From NCBI RefSeq assembly GCF_009208105.1, contig NZ_WFKL01000001.1:4774001-4838000 (forward strand): 64,000 bases of DNA, written 5' to 3'. The DNA is from Rouxiella sp. S1S-2. Its GTDB lineage: Bacteria > Pseudomonadota > Gammaproteobacteria > Enterobacterales > Enterobacteriaceae. Shown here piece after piece: positions 1 to 11,440 of the stretch. The notes below the pieces were generated by a model that saw only the letters and a program-made list of their open reading frames with translations, searched no databases and was not told the DNA's origin. Within the stretch, counting starts at the first letter, position 1, and every line of letters starts with the position of its first letter. The position numbers were made by a program, and so were the translations under genes.

Positions 1-68
1 ACAACGGAAACAATAATTAGAGCAAAACCGACTGACTGAGCGACTAAATGTTGTAGATAGGCTTCCAT
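1..68 (-). CDS. yabI: YabI, DedA-family inner-membrane protein (5' end only)
   Basis: Only the first 22 codons plus two bases lie in the window; the gene runs off the left edge. The reverse strand reads MEAYLQHLVAQSVGFALI, which aligns with the N-terminus of E. coli YabI (MQALLEHFITQSTVYSLM as I recall it). DedA/SNARE-associated proteins are polytopic inner-membrane proteins linked to membrane homeostasis and undecaprenyl-phosphate or lipid translocation. The ATG at 66-68 follows a CTGGA motif. The identity is supported by position: in E. coli yabI lies beyond the ara operon from polB. Here yabI and polB are divergent neighbours. Confidence 0.72.
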   Translation of the reverse strand, partial: MEAYLQHLVAQSVGFALIIVSV

Positions 69-446
69 AAAATTCCAGAGTTAAGATACGCATCAGGCGT
101 ACAGCAAACCTTTTATTACTTCATGTAGTTCAAGGCTGAAGACTGTCGATTCACAACAGGTGGATGACTCTCTGCGCAGGTTCCCAGACAGTTTACCCGA
201 CACAGCTTAAGCCAAAATGAAAGAGGCTGAATTGTCGGTAAATGGTAAAGGCGAGTCAACCCAGTAATTGTATGTTCATTTATTCCCTCGCGAAGTTCTT
301 TCAGCAGACCACTTATTTATCCGCGAGAACTGTATAAATAACCATGCTATATTTAACATCTGTTTCGCACTACTCCGCCTGCGTTTTCAGCCGCAGTCCG
401 AGGCAATAATTCGTTATTTATCGAGGCCGTTATCAACCACGCTACT
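69..446. other. Intergenic region between divergent yabI and polB
   Basis: This 378-base spacer must hold the promoters of yabI and polB. In E. coli the araC-araBAD cluster lies here; no trace of an ara gene is visible in any frame. The only regulatory signal I can propose is a degenerate LexA-like site near 330. No RNA gene, repeat or terminator was recognised. Confidence 0.6.
328..347. promoter_or_regulatory. Degenerate LexA-box-like site upstream of polB
   Basis: Positions 330-345 read CTGTATAAATAACCAT, with the spacing of a LexA box (CTG-N10-CAG) but CAT in place of CAG on the right arm. polB (dinA) is a LexA-controlled SOS gene in E. coli, with a similar CTGTATAAA left arm. The left arm is good and the right arm poor, so this is tentative. 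Confidence 0.35.
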
Positions 447-2828
447 GTGCCAAACCATCAGCCAACGCCACCACGCACGGGCTTTGTTCTCACGCGACAC
501 TGGCGAGATACGCCGCGCGGTACGGAGGTTGAATTCTGGTTAGCGACCGATGACGGCCCGCAAAAAGTCAGACTTCCCCCTCAAGAGTCGGTAGCCTTTT
601 TAGCAGCAGAACAACAAGATAGCGCGCAAAAACTGCTACAGACAGAAAAAGGCTACAGCCTTCGCCCCCTGCCTCTGAAAGATTTTCGCCTGCGCCCGAT
701 CTTGGGCCTTTATTGCAAAGGGCATCGCCAACTGATGCGCATCGAGAAGATATTAAAAGACAGCGGCATCGCCCTTTATGAGGCCGATATTCGCCCTCCA
801 GAGCGGTTCCTGATGGAGCGTTTCATTACTGCACCGGTCTGGTTTAGCGGAACACCCTCTGCCGACGGCACCCTGCTGAATGTTAGAATGAAGGCCGCCG
901 AAGACTATCGGCCCAGTCTTAAACTCTGCTCACTGGATATCGAAACCAGCGGCAATGGCGAGCTTTACTGCATCGGACTTGAAGGCTGCGGCCAGCGCCA
1001 CGTCTACATGCTTGGCCCGCCAAACGGCGTGCCAGACAGCCACGGAGACTTCATTCTTGAGTACGTTGAAAGCCGCCCTATGCTGCTGCAAAAGCTCAAT
1101 GACTGGCTGGCACAGCATGACCCTGATGCAATCATTGGCTGGAACGTCGTGCAGTTTGATCTGCGCGTTTTACAAAAACACGCCGAGCGCTACAAGATTC
1201 CGCTGCGCTTTGGTCGCGATGGCACTGCGCTTGAGTGGCGTGAACACGGCTTCAAGCAGGGGCACTTTTTTGCACAAGCCACCGGACGCTTAATCATAGA
1301 CGGCATTGAAGCATTAAAATCTGCGACCTGGAACTTCCCCTCTTTTAGTCTGGAATACGTCTCGCAAAGTTTGCTCGGTGAGGGCAAAGCTATTGACAAC
1401 CCCTACCATCGTCTGGCAGAAATTGAGCAACGATTTCGAGAGGACAAGCCTGCCCTTGCCCGCTACAACCTCAAAGACTGCGAGCTGGTCACGCGAGTAT
1501 TTGCAAAAACGGAGCTACTTTCATTCTTGTTAGAGCGCGCCTCGGTGACCGGTTTGGCTGCCGATCGCAGCGGCGGTTCGGTGGCGGCATTTACCCATCT
1601 CTATCTGCCGCGCATGCACCGCATCGGCTACGTGGCGCCGAATATGGGCGAACGGCCGGAAGAAAACAGTCCGGGCGGATTTGTGATGGACTCTCGCCCC
1701 GGGCTATACGATTCAGTGCTGGTGCTTGACTATAAAAGCCTGTACCCGTCGATAATCCGCACCTTTTTAATCGATCCCGTGGGGTTAATAACCGGTCTGG
1801 ACCAGCCTGACGACGCGCATTCTATACCTGGCTTTCGCGAGGCGCGTTTTTCACGCACTCAACACTGCCTGCCGGAAATTGTCCGCCAGATCTGGCAGGG
1901 GCGAGAAGTGGCCAAAAAGCAGAAAAATCACCCGCTCTCCCAGGCGCTTAAAATTATCATGAATGCCCTTTACGGGGTGTTAGGCACCAGCAGCTGCCGC
2001 TTTTTTGACTCGCGCCTTGCTTCATCAATAACCCTGCGTGGTCACGCTATCATGCAGCAAACCCGCACGCTGATTGAGGAGGAAGGTTATCAGGTAATTT
2101 ATGGTGATACCGACTCGACCTTTGTCTGGCTCAACCGCGCCCACGCGGCAGAAGAGGCCGACGAAATCGGCAAACGCCTGGTTATGAAGGTCAATCAGTG
2201 GTGGAAGACGCATCTTGAACGGGAAATGGGCCTCGAAAGCGCGCTTGAACTGGAGTTTGAAACACACTATCAGCGCTTTTTGATGCCGACGATCCGTGGT
2301 TCAGAGCTGGGCAGTAAAAAGCGCTATGCCGGCCTGGTGAAAGACGCAAAAGGCGAGCACATTGTTTATAAAGGGCTGGAGGCCGTACGTACCGACTGGA
2401 CGCCGCTGGCCCAAACTTTTCAGCAGGCGTTGTATGAGCGAATATTCCACCAGCAGCCTTATAAGGAGTATATTCGCGACTATGTCGCCAGCACCCTAAA
2501 CGGCGAGTTTGACGACCAACTGGTGTATCGTAAGCGACTGCGTCGCCGTCTGAGTGAATACGAACGCAACGTGCCGCCCCACGTGCGCGCAGCGCGCCTG
2601 GCGGACGAATACAATCAGGCAAACGGCCGCCCAATGCAGTACCAGAACGGCGGGTGGATAAGCTATGTTATGACCACCTCGGGACCGGAGCCGCTTGAGA
2701 ATCGCCGTTCCCCTATTGATTACGATCATTATATCGAGAAGCAACTCGAGCCGGTTGCTGACGGCATTTTGCCCTTCCTGCAGGACGATTTTGCTACACT
2801 GATAACGGGACAAATGGGATTGTTTTAA
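447..2828 (+). CDS. polB: DNA polymerase II (family B)
   Basis: A 793-residue family-B DNA polymerase (E. coli 783). It carries the N-terminal 3'-5' exonuclease with Exo I DIE at residues 164-166, an Exo II segment NVVQFD and an Exo III segment YNLKDCE. The polymerase motif A is DYKSLYPS starting at D428 and motif C is GDTDS around D554. The C-terminus ends QMGLF, resembling the clamp-binding tail of E. coli Pol II (QLGLF). The enzyme performs error-free replication restart and some translesion synthesis during the SOS response. The start was chosen because [13 protein letters not shown] aligns with the E. coli N-terminus; the first eight residues are an extension. It stands alone, followed by rapA on the same strand after a 194-base gap. 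Confidence 0.97.
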   Translation: MPNHQPTPPRTGFVLTRHWRDTPRGTEVEFWLATDDGPQKVRLPPQESVAFLAAEQQDSAQKLLQTEKGYSLRPLPLKDFRLRPILGLYCKGHRQLMRIEKILKDSGIALYEADIRPPERFLMERFITAPVWFSGTPSADGTLLNVRMKAAEDYRPSLKLCSLDIETSGNGELYCIGLEGCGQRHVYMLGPPNGVPDSHGDFILEYVESRPMLLQKLNDWLAQHDPDAIIGWNVVQFDLRVLQKHAERYKIPLRFGRDGTALEWREHGFKQGHFFAQATGRLIIDGIEALKSATWNFPSFSLEYVSQSLLGEGKAIDNPYHRLAEIEQRFREDKPALARYNLKDCELVTRVFAKTELLSFLLERASVTGLAADRSGGSVAAFTHLYLPRMHRIGYVAPNMGERPEENSPGGFVMDSRPGLYDSVLVLDYKSLYPSIIRTFLIDPVGLITGLDQPDDAHSIPGFREARFSRTQHCLPEIVRQIWQGREVAKKQKNHPLSQALKIIMNALYGVLGTSSCRFFDSRLASSITLRGHAIMQQTRTLIEEEGYQVIYGDTDSTFVWLNRAHAAEEADEIGKRLVMKVNQWWKTHLEREMGLESALELEFETHYQRFLMPTIRGSELGSKKRYAGLVKDAKGEHIVYKGLEAVRTDWTPLAQTFQQALYERIFHQQPYKEYIRDYVASTLNGEFDDQLVYRKRLRRRLSEYERNVPPHVRAARLADEYNQANGRPMQYQNGGWISYVMTTSGPEPLENRRSPIDYDHYIEKQLEPVADGILPFLQDDFATLITGQMGLF

Positions 2829-3022
2829 CCAGAAGGCGCAATGACAGGTGACGAACGGCCTACCATCAATTAACATAGCGCCCTTTCCCATTTCTTATCT
2901 ACTCTCACACATTTAAAGACTCCACGCCTTTTGGGCGGGGAAAGAAAAGCTATTACCCAACGTTTAAGAACTGAATAGAAAGGGCACTTCAGCCCAATAG
3001 ACACAAAGCACAGAGAGACATT

Positions 3023-5920
3023 ATGCCCTTTACACTTGGTCAACGCTGGATAAGCGACACGGAAAGCGAATTAGGTTTAGGTACGATTGTCGCGGTAGAC
3101 GCGCGCATGGTGACTGTGCTTTTCCCCGCTACCGGTGAAAACCGCCTGTATGCCAGAAATGATTCCCCTATCACCCGTGTGATGTTTAACCCGGGTGATA
3201 CCATCAGTTGTCATGAGGGATGGCAGCTGAAAGTTGAAGAAGTCGTTGAGGACAAAGGTCTGCTCACTTACGTGGGTATTCGTCTGGACACCGAGGAAGA
3301 AGGTGTCGCGATGCGTGAGGTTCTGCTCGACAGTAAGCTGACCTTCAGTAAACCCCAAGATCGTCTGTTCGCCGGACAAATCGACCGTATGGACCGTTTT
3401 GCGCTGCGTTTTCGCGCACGCAAATACCAGCGTGAACAATTCCGCCTCGAGTTTGGCGGTCTGCGCGGTATGCGCGCCAGCCTGATCCCACACCAATTAC
3501 ATATCGCTTATGAAGTGGGTCAACGCCATGCGCCTCGCGTACTGCTGGCAGACGAAGTCGGCCTGGGTAAAACCATTGAAGCCGGCATGATTATCCACCA
3601 GCAACTGCTTTCGGGTCGCGCCGAGCGCGTGCTGATCGTGGTGCCAGAAACCTTGCAACACCAGTGGCTGGTCGAAATGATGCGCCGCTTCAACCTGCAT
3701 TTTTCGCTGTTTGATGACGACCGTTACGCCGAATCGCGCCACGACGCCACCAACCCGTTTGAATCTGAACAGCTGGTTATCTGTTCGCTGGACTTCGTTC
3801 GCCGCAACAAACAGCGCCTTGAAGAGCTGACCGAAGCCGAATGGGACATGCTGGTAGTTGATGAAGCCCATCACCTGGTGTGGAGTGAAGAGGCCCCAAG
3901 CCGCGAATACATGGTGATTGAGCAGCTTGCACAGACAATTCCAAGCGTACTGCTGCTGACGGCAACGCCCGAGCAGCTCGGTCAGGAAAGCCACTTTGCC
4001 CGCCTGCGCTTGCTGGACCCGGATCGTTTCCACGATTACGAAGAGTTCATCGAAGAACAGCAGCAATACCAGCCGGTCGCCGATGCAGTCACACTGCTGC
4101 TCAACAAACAGCCGCTAACCCCCGAGGCGCTGGCCCTGCTGGGTGAAAGCGTGGGCAATGCCGACGTTGACGCCCTGCTCACCGCCGCCAATAAAGGTGA
4201 CGAAGACGCCGCCAAAAAACTGGTCGCGATGCTAATGGACCGCCACGGCACCAGCCGCGTGCTGTTCCGTAACACCCGTAACGGCGTGAAGGGCTTCCCA
4301 GCGCGTCATTTGCAGTCAATAAAATTACCGTTGCCGACGCAGTATCAAACCGCTATCAAGGTTTCCGGCATCATGGGCAGTAAGAAAACTGAAGAAGCCC
4401 GCGCGCTGGACATGCTTTACCCGGAGCAGATTTATCAGGAATTTGAAGGCGATAACGCGACCTGGTGGAACTTTGATCCCCGCGTTGAGTGGCTGTTGGG
4501 CTACCTGACAGCCAACCGCGACAAAAAGGTGCTGGTTATCTGCGCCAAAGCCGCCACGGCGCTGCAGCTTGAGCAGGTGCTGCGCGAGCGTGAAGCCATT
4601 CGTGCCGCCGTATTCCACGAAGGGCTGTCAATTATTGAACGCGACCGCGCAGCGGCCTATTTTGCTTCTGAAGAAAACGGTGCACAGGTTCTGCTGTGTT
4701 CTGAAATCGGCTCCGAAGGCCGCAACTTCCAGTTTGCCAGCAAGATGGTAATGTTCGACTTGCCGTTTAACCCAGACCTGCTCGAGCAGCGTATTGGCCG
4801 TCTGGACCGTATCGGCCAGCTAAACGACATCGAGATCATGGTGCCTTATCTGGAGCAAACCGCTCAGGCTATTCTGCTGCGCTGGTTCCACGAAGGCCTG
4901 GACGCGTTTGAACACACCTGCCCAACCGGTCGCACCATTTATGACGGCAGCTATCAGCAACTGATCGGTTTCCTGGCTACGCCAGCCGAGCAGGATGGGC
5001 TAGACGCCTTTATTCTTGCCTGCCGCGAGCAGCACGATGCTCTGAAGCAGCAGCTAGAACAGGGCCGTGACCGCCTGCTAGAAATGCACTCTAACGGCGG
5101 CGAACCGGCTCAGGCACTGGCCACCGCGATTGGCGAGCAGGACAACGACGTTAATCTGGTAAACTTTGCGCTCAATCTGTTTGATATTGTAGGCATTAAT
5201 CAGGAAGATCGCAGCGATAACCTGATTATCCTGACGCCGTCAGATCATATGCTGGTGCCTGATTTCCCGGGTCTGCCACAGGACGGATGCACCGTGACCT
5301 TTGACCGTGAGCAGGCGCTGTCGCGTGAAGATGCGCAGTTTATCAGCTGGGAACATCCGATTATCCGCAACGGTCTGGACCTGATCCTCTCCGGCGATAC
5401 CGGCAGTTGCGCGGTGTCTATTTTGAAAAACAAAGCCCTGCCGGTTGGCACGCTGCTGGCCGAGCTGCTGTACGTTGTTGAGTGCCAGGCACCTAAACAC
5501 CTACAACTGACGCGCTTCCTGCCGCCAACGCCGGTACGCATGCTGATGGACCGTAAAGGCACCAATCTGGCAGCACAGGTCGAGTTTGAAAGCTTCAACC
5601 GCCAGTTGAATGCCATCAATCGCCACAATTCCAGCAAACTGGTCAACGCCGTACAGCAAGACGTTCACGCCATGCTGCAACAGGCTGAGCCGCTGGTGGC
5701 CGTTGAAGCCCAGGCGCTGATTGCCGCCGCCAAGATTGAGGCCGACCTGCAGCTAACGCTTGAGTTAGAACGTTTGAAAGCGTTAAAAGAAGTGAACCCA
5801 AACATTCGTGACGACGAGCTTGAGTCGATTGAATCGAATCGCCAGCAGGTTCTGAGCAGCCTTAACGAGGCGAACTGGCGTTTAGATGCCATTCGTCTGG
5901 TGGTGGTAAGCCATCAATGA
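3023..5920 (+). CDS. rapA: RNA polymerase-associated SWI2/SNF2 ATPase RapA
   Basis: A 965-residue protein (E. coli 968). The N-terminal part (about 1-110) corresponds to the KOW/Tudor-like domains that dock on RNA polymerase. The helicase-like ATPase follows: Walker A in [12 protein letters not shown] with Lys183, the DEAH box at 280-283 (motif II), a TATPEQ motif III and a C-terminal lobe with IGRLDRIGQ (motif VI). RapA recycles RNA polymerase stalled in post-termination complexes, using ATP hydrolysis. The start ATG at 3023 follows GAGAGACATT. The gene overlaps rluA by four bases (ATGA), suggesting translational coupling. No disruption is visible. Confidence 0.97.
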   Translation: MPFTLGQRWISDTESELGLGTIVAVDARMVTVLFPATGENRLYARNDSPITRVMFNPGDTISCHEGWQLKVEEVVEDKGLLTYVGIRLDTEEEGVAMREVLLDSKLTFSKPQDRLFAGQIDRMDRFALRFRARKYQREQFRLEFGGLRGMRASLIPHQLHIAYEVGQRHAPRVLLADEVGLGKTIEAGMIIHQQLLSGRAERVLIVVPETLQHQWLVEMMRRFNLHFSLFDDDRYAESRHDATNPFESEQLVICSLDFVRRNKQRLEELTEAEWDMLVVDEAHHLVWSEEAPSREYMVIEQLAQTIPSVLLLTATPEQLGQESHFARLRLLDPDRFHDYEEFIEEQQQYQPVADAVTLLLNKQPLTPEALALLGESVGNADVDALLTAANKGDEDAAKKLVAMLMDRHGTSRVLFRNTRNGVKGFPARHLQSIKLPLPTQYQTAIKVSGIMGSKKTEEARALDMLYPEQIYQEFEGDNATWWNFDPRVEWLLGYLTANRDKKVLVICAKAATALQLEQVLREREAIRAAVFHEGLSIIERDRAAAYFASEENGAQVLLCSEIGSEGRNFQFASKMVMFDLPFNPDLLEQRIGRLDRIGQLNDIEIMVPYLEQTAQAILLRWFHEGLDAFEHTCPTGRTIYDGSYQQLIGFLATPAEQDGLDAFILACREQHDALKQQLEQGRDRLLEMHSNGGEPAQALATAIGEQDNDVNLVNFALNLFDIVGINQEDRSDNLIILTPSDHMLVPDFPGLPQDGCTVTFDREQALSREDAQFISWEHPIIRNGLDLILSGDTGSCAVSILKNKALPVGTLLAELLYVVECQAPKHLQLTRFLPPTPVRMLMDRKGTNLAAQVEFESFNRQLNAINRHNSSKLVNAVQQDVHAMLQQAEPLVAVEAQALIAAAKIEADLQLTLELERLKALKEVNPNIRDDELESIESNRQQVLSSLNEANWRLDAIRLVVVSHQ

Positions 5921-6603
5921 TAACGCCACCGCCGTCAAATATTCTGCCACTTGAAGACTATCATCCCGCGACCGATCCTTGGTTGCGGGTCCTGTTTCAG
6001 GATGAACATCTGATGGTGGTGAACAAGCCCAGCGGACTGCTTTCGGTCCCTGGCAAAGCGGCCGAACACCACGACAGTCTGATGACGCGCATCCAACGCG
6101 ATTTTCCAATCGCCGAATCGGTGCATCGCCTCGACCTCTCAACCAGCGGTGTGATTGCCGTGGCGCTGACCAAAGAGGCGGAACGCGAGTTAAAACGTCA
6201 GTTTCGCGAGCGGGAAACCAAGAAAGCCTATATTGCACGAGTGTGGGGGCACATGGAGGAGGACTACGGTATTATCGATTTGCCGTTGATCTGCGACTAT
6301 CCCAATCGCCCGAAGCAAAAGGTGTGTCATGAGACCGGCAAAAAGGCGCTGACTCAGTATGAGGTGCTGTCGTGGGATGAAGACGGCACCACGCGAGTGA
6401 AGCTGCGTCCGGTTACTGGGCGTTCGCACCAGCTGCGCGTTCATCTTCTCGCCCTCGGCCATCCGATTCTGGGTGACAAGTTTTATGCGCCCCCAGAGGC
6501 GCTCGCAATGGCGCCTCGCCTGCAGCTGCATGCGCAGGAGTTATCAATTTATCACCCGATAACCGATGTGCCGATGACGTTTAGTTGCGATCCCGATTTC
6601 TGA
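5917..6603 (+). CDS. rluA: Dual-specificity rRNA/tRNA pseudouridine synthase RluA
   Basis: A 228-residue RluA-family pseudouridine synthase, which in E. coli modifies U746 of 23S rRNA and U32 of several tRNAs. The catalytic motif [11 protein letters not shown] has its Asp at residue 73. Downstream motifs [16 protein letters not shown] and [21 protein letters not shown] are typical of the family. The chosen start overlaps the rapA stop codon; it makes the N-terminus about nine residues longer than in E. coli, and no better internal start is obvious. A strong hairpin terminator follows 20 bases after the stop. Confidence 0.95.
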   Translation: MITPPPSNILPLEDYHPATDPWLRVLFQDEHLMVVNKPSGLLSVPGKAAEHHDSLMTRIQRDFPIAESVHRLDLSTSGVIAVALTKEAERELKRQFRERETKKAYIARVWGHMEEDYGIIDLPLICDYPNRPKQKVCHETGKKALTQYEVLSWDEDGTTRVKLRPVTGRSHQLRVHLLALGHPILGDKFYAPPEALAMAPRLQLHAQELSIYHPITDVPMTFSCDPDF

Positions 6604-6619
6604 CTGTTTGGAATGACGC

Positions 6620-6660
6620 AAAAAAAAACGCCGCGAGTTTTGCTCACGGCGTTTTTGTTT
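6620..6660. terminator. Bidirectional terminator between rluA and djlA
   Basis: The arms ACGCCG (6628-6633) and CGGCGT (6647-6652), extended inside by GAG/CTC, form a hairpin flanked by an A-tract on the left and a T-tract on the right. It can therefore serve rluA on the plus strand and djlA on the minus strand. Confidence 0.85.
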
Positions 6661-6695
6661 TTTATTCAAACCCGATTAAAGCTAAAGCGGAAGGT

Positions 6696-7514
6696 CTATT
6701 TAAAGCCTTTCTCTCGCTTGATCAGGTCATAGGCTGACTGGATCGACTGCGCTTTCTGCTTGGCCATTTCCATCATCTCTGGCGGCAAGCCTTTCGCCAC
6801 TAGCTTGTCAGGATGGTGTTCGCTCATCAGCTTGCGGTAGGCGCGCTTAATAGTGGTGGCATCGTCAGTAGGCTCAACGCCCAATACCTTGCAGGCATCG
6901 GCCATCGTTGGCCCCTGCGAACTGCGCTGGTAGCCGCCGTAGGCGTGTTCGCCCTGCTGATTACCGCCAAACTGCTGACCGCCCTCCATCATAGAGAGGA
7001 ACTGATCAAACTGATGGCGAGAGATGCCCAGCTCTTCTGCTATGACATAAAGCACCTGCCGCTCGTTAGGATGCAGTGAACCGTCGGCATAGGCCGCCTG
7101 GATCTGAATCTCTAAAAACGTGCGGATCAGGTCAAAACGCCCAAAGCAGACGCTGCGAAACTCGCGCATTTTTTCGCGAAGCGGATAATTACCGCCTTTA
7201 CCGGTGCGAAATGCCTGCTGCGCCGCCTCTCGTTGCTCGCCGTGCAGCCGCATACGCTCCATGAAAAGGCTGGCTATTTGTATATCGGCCTCAGTCACTC
7301 TCCCTTTTGATTTGGTTAAATGTCCCATCACCTCGAAGGTGGTGCGGAAAAAAATTGTTTGTCTTGTCTGCTGATCGGAGAAAAAACCACGTCTTTTAAC
7401 AGCCCGCGCCTTGTCTACCATGTGGCCGACCAACAACCCTAATACGATTCCCCAGAAGCCTGTACCGGACATTAAGCCCAATATAAGTCCGAGCAGCTTT
7501 CCCCAATACTGCAT
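6696..7514 (-). CDS. djlA: Membrane-anchored DnaJ-like co-chaperone DjlA
   Basis: A 272-residue protein (E. coli 271). A single hydrophobic anchor rich in glycine occupies residues about 6-30, followed by a basic stop-transfer stretch. The middle is a TerB-like helical domain (about 55-180). A Gly/Gln-rich linker (about 180-202) leads to the C-terminal J domain with the HPD tripeptide in SEHHPDKL. This layout (anchor first, J domain last) is diagnostic of DjlA, which stimulates DnaK and activates the Rcs capsule phosphorelay in E. coli. It is divergent from lptD, as in E. coli. Confidence 0.96.
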   Translation of the reverse strand: MQYWGKLLGLILGLMSGTGFWGIVLGLLVGHMVDKARAVKRRGFFSDQQTRQTIFFRTTFEVMGHLTKSKGRVTEADIQIASLFMERMRLHGEQREAAQQAFRTGKGGNYPLREKMREFRSVCFGRFDLIRTFLEIQIQAAYADGSLHPNERQVLYVIAEELGISRHQFDQFLSMMEGGQQFGGNQQGEHAYGGYQRSSQGPTMADACKVLGVEPTDDATTIKRAYRKLMSEHHPDKLVAKGLPPEMMEMAKQKAQSIQSAYDLIKREKGFK

Positions 7515-7693
7515 ATACTCCTCAATTCACAATGCCGTCGTGTAAGAATTGCTTTATCATAACCGGCATTTACCGTTGTGCCTAACGGCGACAGCGTTAA
7601 CCCTGTGGATTTAACACTAGCGCAACGATGATGAGTGAGATAGTCTCTGACCGTTTGCCGGCATGACGCCTCTGATGACGGAACACACATTTT

Positions 7694-7723
7694 ACGTATG
7701 AAAAATAGACGTATGAAAAAAAG
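7694..7723 (+). repeat. 15-base tandem duplication over the lptD start codon
   Basis: The string ACGTATGAAAAA occurs at 7694 and again at 7709, each copy carrying an in-frame ATG (7698 and 7713). The two units differ only near their 3' ends (TAG versus AAG). The duplication gives lptD two possible in-frame starts five codons apart, with nearly identical upstream sequence. Confidence 0.8.
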
Positions 7724-10070
7724 CTTCCCCACCCTGCTGGCCACAATGATTTGGACGGCACTCTATAGCCAGGGCGCGCTGGCCTCACTCGCTGAACAAT
7801 GTATGCTCGGCGTGCCGACCTATGATAAGCCACTGGTACAGGGAGACCCTAATCAGCTGCCGGTAAAGATTCAGGCCGACAACCTGCAGGGTACTTATCC
7901 CAACGATGCCCTTTATAGCGGCAACGTGACGGTTGATCAGGGCAACAGCTCTTTAAAAGCCGATCAGGTCCAGCTTAACCAGATTGCTCATCCAAATGAA
8001 GCCACACCGCTTCGTACCGTCACAGCTACGGGCGACGTGTTGTATTTCGATAATCAGGTCAAGCTTAAAGGTCCCAAGGCGTTCTCTAACCTGAACACCA
8101 AGGATACCGACGTCGAAAAAGGTGATTATCAAATGGTAGGTCGTCAGGGCCGCGGCACAGCCGACCTGATGAAGCAGCGCGATAATAACCGTTACACCAT
8201 ATTAAATAACGGGACTTTCACCTCCTGTCTACCGGGCGACAACAGCTGGAGCGTAGTCGGAACCACGGTGATTGAAGACCGCCAGGAAGAGCTGGCCGAA
8301 ATCTGGAACGCCCGTTTCCACATTGGCCCGGTGCCAGTATTCTACAGCCCTTATATGCAGTTGCCGATTGGCGACCGCCGTCGTTCAGGGTTCCTGATCC
8401 CTAACGCGAAATACGGCAGTAATAACGGCTTCGAGCTGATGTTGCCGTATTACTGGAATATTGCGCCAAACTACGATGCCACCATCACGCCGCACTATAT
8501 GAGCAAGCGTGGTACTCAGCTGCAAAACGAATTCCGCTATCTGACCGTTGCCGGCGCAGGCGTTATGGAGTTCGATTTCCTGACCGATGACAAACTGGTT
8601 GAGGCTGCACACCCTGGCGAAAACAACACTAAACGCTGGCTCTACTACTGGCAACACAACGGCGTTTATGAACAGAACTGGCGTTTCAACGTTGACTTCA
8701 CCAAGGTCAGTGACCCGTATTACTTTACCGATCTCGACTCCAAATTTGGTTCAACCACCGACGGCTACGCAACGCAGAAATTCAGCGCAGGCTATGCCAA
8801 TGAAAACTGGGACATCACGCTTGCCAGCAAGCAGTTCCAGATTTTCTCCGAGACGACAACGACGACGACCAATGTCTACCGCGCCATGCCGCAGTTGGAC
8901 ATTAATTACTATAAAGATGACATAGGTCCGTTTAACTTTCGTACCTATGGGCAGATTGCCAAATTCACCAACGTGAATCCGGCGTTCCCAACGGCAACCC
9001 GCTGGCACATCGCGCCGCAAATTGACCTGCCGTTGAGCAACCGCTGGGGAAGCTGGGATAACCAAGTGAAGGTGATGGCCACCCATTACCAACAAGATAT
9101 CCCTAACAGCTATTATGATATTTACCCGGACTCAACGCTCAAGAGCTCGGTAAACCGTGTCATGCCTGAGTTCAAAAGTGACGGCAAGATGGTGTTTGAC
9201 CGCACCATGGATTGGAATCAGGGCTACACGCAAACTCTCGAACCCCGTTTGCAGTACCTCTATATCCCTTACCGTGACCAGAGCGATATTCAGCAGTACG
9301 ACTCCACGCTGTTGCAGACTGACTACACCGGCCTGTTCCGCGACCAAAGCTACAGCGGCCTGGACCGCATAGCTTCGGCTAACCAGCTGGCGTCGGGTGT
9401 AACCACCCGTATTTACGACGACAGTCTGGTTGAACGTTTCAACGTGTCCGCCGGTCAGATTTACTACTTCACACGTCCACGGACCGGTGACCCGACCAGC
9501 AGTCTGGATAAAAGTGATGATACTGGCAGCATGGTGTGGGCCGGTGACACGTACTATAAAATCAACGATACGCTGGCCTTCCGCGGCGGACTGCAGTACG
9601 ACACGCGTCTTGATGCACTTGCCATCGGCGACGCGGTGCTGGAATATCGTTCTGATGCAGAAAGAATGGTTCAGTTGAGCTACCGTTACGCCAGCCCGGA
9701 ATATATTCAGGCAACATTGCCTGGTGTCACTAACCCGGGTTACCAGCAGGGGATCTCGCAGGCCGGTATTATTGCCAGTTGGCCGATCGCCGATCGCTGG
9801 GCCGTAGTGGCAGCGTATTACTATGACACCAAGGCGAAACAGGCCGCTGACCAGTTGCTGGGCGTTCAGTACAGCACGTGCTGCTGGGCGGTTAATTTCG
9901 GCTACGAGCGTAAAATTACCGATTGGGACTACACCAGTTCCACCCCAAGTAGCCAATATGACAACCGTATTTCATTTAACATTGAACTTCGTGGCCTGAG
10001 CAGCAATCAAAGCCTGGGTACTAAAGAAATGTTAGCCAGCGGCATACTGCCTTATCAACGTGCATTCTGA
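7713..10070 (+). CDS. lptD: LPS-assembly outer-membrane protein LptD
   Basis: A 785-residue outer-membrane protein (E. coli 784) that forms, with LptE, the translocon inserting lipopolysaccharide into the outer leaflet. A signal peptide ([24 protein letters not shown]) precedes the periplasmic jellyroll domain (about 40-200) and the C-terminal beta-barrel. The four disulfide cysteines fall at 30, 172, 723 and 724, one less than their E. coli positions (31, 173, 724, 725). The ATG at 7713 was preferred because it matches the family length; an in-frame ATG at 7698 adds five residues. It is the first gene of the surA-pdxA-rsmA-apaGH cluster. Confidence 0.97.
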   Translation: MKKSFPTLLATMIWTALYSQGALASLAEQCMLGVPTYDKPLVQGDPNQLPVKIQADNLQGTYPNDALYSGNVTVDQGNSSLKADQVQLNQIAHPNEATPLRTVTATGDVLYFDNQVKLKGPKAFSNLNTKDTDVEKGDYQMVGRQGRGTADLMKQRDNNRYTILNNGTFTSCLPGDNSWSVVGTTVIEDRQEELAEIWNARFHIGPVPVFYSPYMQLPIGDRRRSGFLIPNAKYGSNNGFELMLPYYWNIAPNYDATITPHYMSKRGTQLQNEFRYLTVAGAGVMEFDFLTDDKLVEAAHPGENNTKRWLYYWQHNGVYEQNWRFNVDFTKVSDPYYFTDLDSKFGSTTDGYATQKFSAGYANENWDITLASKQFQIFSETTTTTTNVYRAMPQLDINYYKDDIGPFNFRTYGQIAKFTNVNPAFPTATRWHIAPQIDLPLSNRWGSWDNQVKVMATHYQQDIPNSYYDIYPDSTLKSSVNRVMPEFKSDGKMVFDRTMDWNQGYTQTLEPRLQYLYIPYRDQSDIQQYDSTLLQTDYTGLFRDQSYSGLDRIASANQLASGVTTRIYDDSLVERFNVSAGQIYYFTRPRTGDPTSSLDKSDDTGSMVWAGDTYYKINDTLAFRGGLQYDTRLDALAIGDAVLEYRSDAERMVQLSYRYASPEYIQATLPGVTNPGYQQGISQAGIIASWPIADRWAVVAAYYYDTKAKQAADQLLGVQYSTCCWAVNFGYERKITDWDYTSSTPSSQYDNRISFNIELRGLSSNQSLGTKEMLASGILPYQRAF

Positions 10071-10144
10071 TGCCCTATGGCATGTTGAATTCAGTAAACT
10101 TGAAACTTGAACCCGCATTTGCGGATTAAATAAATGGATAAAGT

Positions 10145-11440
10145 ATGAAGAACTGGAGAACACTTCTCCTCGGCGTGGTGCTTTGTGCTAACACCGCGTT
10201 CGCAGCACCGCAAGAAGTTGATAAAGTCGCCGCCGTTGTCGATAACGGTGTTGTCCTGGAGAGCGAAGTCAACGACATGTTGATGTCGGTTAAGCAGCAG
10301 TCAAAAGAAGCGAAACAACAGCTTCCGGATGATGCGACACTGCGTCATCAAATTCTCGACCGCCTGATCATGGACAACATTCAGCTGCAGATGGCAACCA
10401 AGATGGGCATCACGGTGACTGACGACGACGTCAACAAGGCCATTGCCAACATCGCACAGCAGAATAACCTGACTCTCGATCAGCTGCGCAGTCGCCTGGC
10501 TTATGAAGGTCTGAACTACAACACTTACCGTACTCAGATCCGTAAAGAGATGCTGATTTCGCAAGTGCGTAACGGCGAAGTTCGTCGTCGTGTGACCATT
10601 CTTCCTCAGGAAGTTGACGCATTGGCGAAACAGTTGGCGGCGCAAACCGGCAATGAGGCTGAATATAACCTCAGCAACATTCTTTTGCCTTTGCCACAAA
10701 ATCCGACTCAGGATCAGGTTGACCAAACCGAGTTACTGGCCAAGAAATTGGTAGGCGAACTGAATCGCGGTGCTGATTTCGCCAAAATGGCGATGACCTA
10801 CTCTGCCGATCCCCACGCGCTGGACGGCGGTAATATGGGTTGGGGCAAGCTTCAGGGTCTGCCTTCACTGTTTGCACAGGCGCTCGCTACCGCTAAGAAA
10901 GGCCAGGTTGTGGGTCCCATTCGTTCAGGCGTGGGCTTCCACATCCTGAAAGTGAACGATATGCGTGACGTTGACCAGAAAGTATCGGTGACTGAAGTTC
11001 ACGCCCGCCACATCCTGTTGAAAACGTCTGTGGTTCTGACAGATGCTCAAGCGCAGGCAAAACTGGAACAGGTTGCTGCAGCCATTAAGAGCGGACGTGC
11101 CAACTTCGCCGACGAAGCTAAACAGCTGTCACAAGACCCGGGTTCTGCCAATCAGGGCGGTGACTTGGGTTGGGCTTCACCAGACATGTATGACCCAGCA
11201 TTCCGCGATGCGCTGCTGAAGCTGAAAAAAGGTGAAATCAGTGCGCCAGTGCGTTCTTCCTTTGGATGGCACCTGATCCAGTTGCTCGATACCCGTCAGG
11301 TAGACAGAACGGATGCTGTACAGAAAGACAAAGCCTACCGTCTTCTGTTCAACCGCAAGTTTGCCGAAGAAGCGCAGTCCTGGATGCAGGAACAACGCGC
11401 GCAGTCGTACGTGAAAATTATGGACGGCAATGGACAATAA
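10145..11440 (+). CDS. surA: Periplasmic chaperone and peptidyl-prolyl isomerase SurA
   Basis: A 431-residue protein (E. coli 428). The signal peptide ends at NTAFA, with cleavage predicted after Ala20. The N-terminal chaperone module (about 21-165) is followed by two parvulin (PPIC-type) domains, roughly 171-272 and 282-382; each contains a family-like DGGNMGWG or QGGDLGWA motif. The C-terminal helix completes the chaperone core. SurA delivers unfolded outer-membrane proteins, including LptD encoded just upstream, to the BAM complex. Its stop overlaps the start of pdxA by 11 bases. Confidence 0.97.
   Translation: MKNWRTLLLGVVLCANTAFAAPQEVDKVAAVVDNGVVLESEVNDMLMSVKQQSKEAKQQLPDDATLRHQILDRLIMDNIQLQMATKMGITVTDDDVNKAIANIAQQNNLTLDQLRSRLAYEGLNYNTYRTQIRKEMLISQVRNGEVRRRVTILPQEVDALAKQLAAQTGNEAEYNLSNILLPLPQNPTQDQVDQTELLAKKLVGELNRGADFAKMAMTYSADPHALDGGNMGWGKLQGLPSLFAQALATAKKGQVVGPIRSGVGFHILKVNDMRDVDQKVSVTEVHARHILLKTSVVLTDAQAQAKLEQVAAAIKSGRANFADEAKQLSQDPGSANQGGDLGWASPDMYDPAFRDALLKLKKGEISAPVRSSFGWHLIQLLDTRQVDRTDAVQKDKAYRLLFNRKFAEEAQSWMQEQRAQSYVKIMDGNGQ

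Noticed and set aside
143..159. CTGT...ACAG pair resembling a LexA box upstream of polB
   Set aside because: The CTG and CAG triplets are separated by 11 bases instead of 10, so the two half-sites are out of register.
7607..7650. GGATTTA and TCTGA considered as a sigma-E promoter of lptD
   Set aside because: The spacing of about 32 bases is twice that of a sigma-E promoter.
9132..9956. Long open frame antisense to lptD
   Set aside because: It lies entirely inside a well-supported gene, has no recognisable protein features, and follows from the codon bias of the sense gene.
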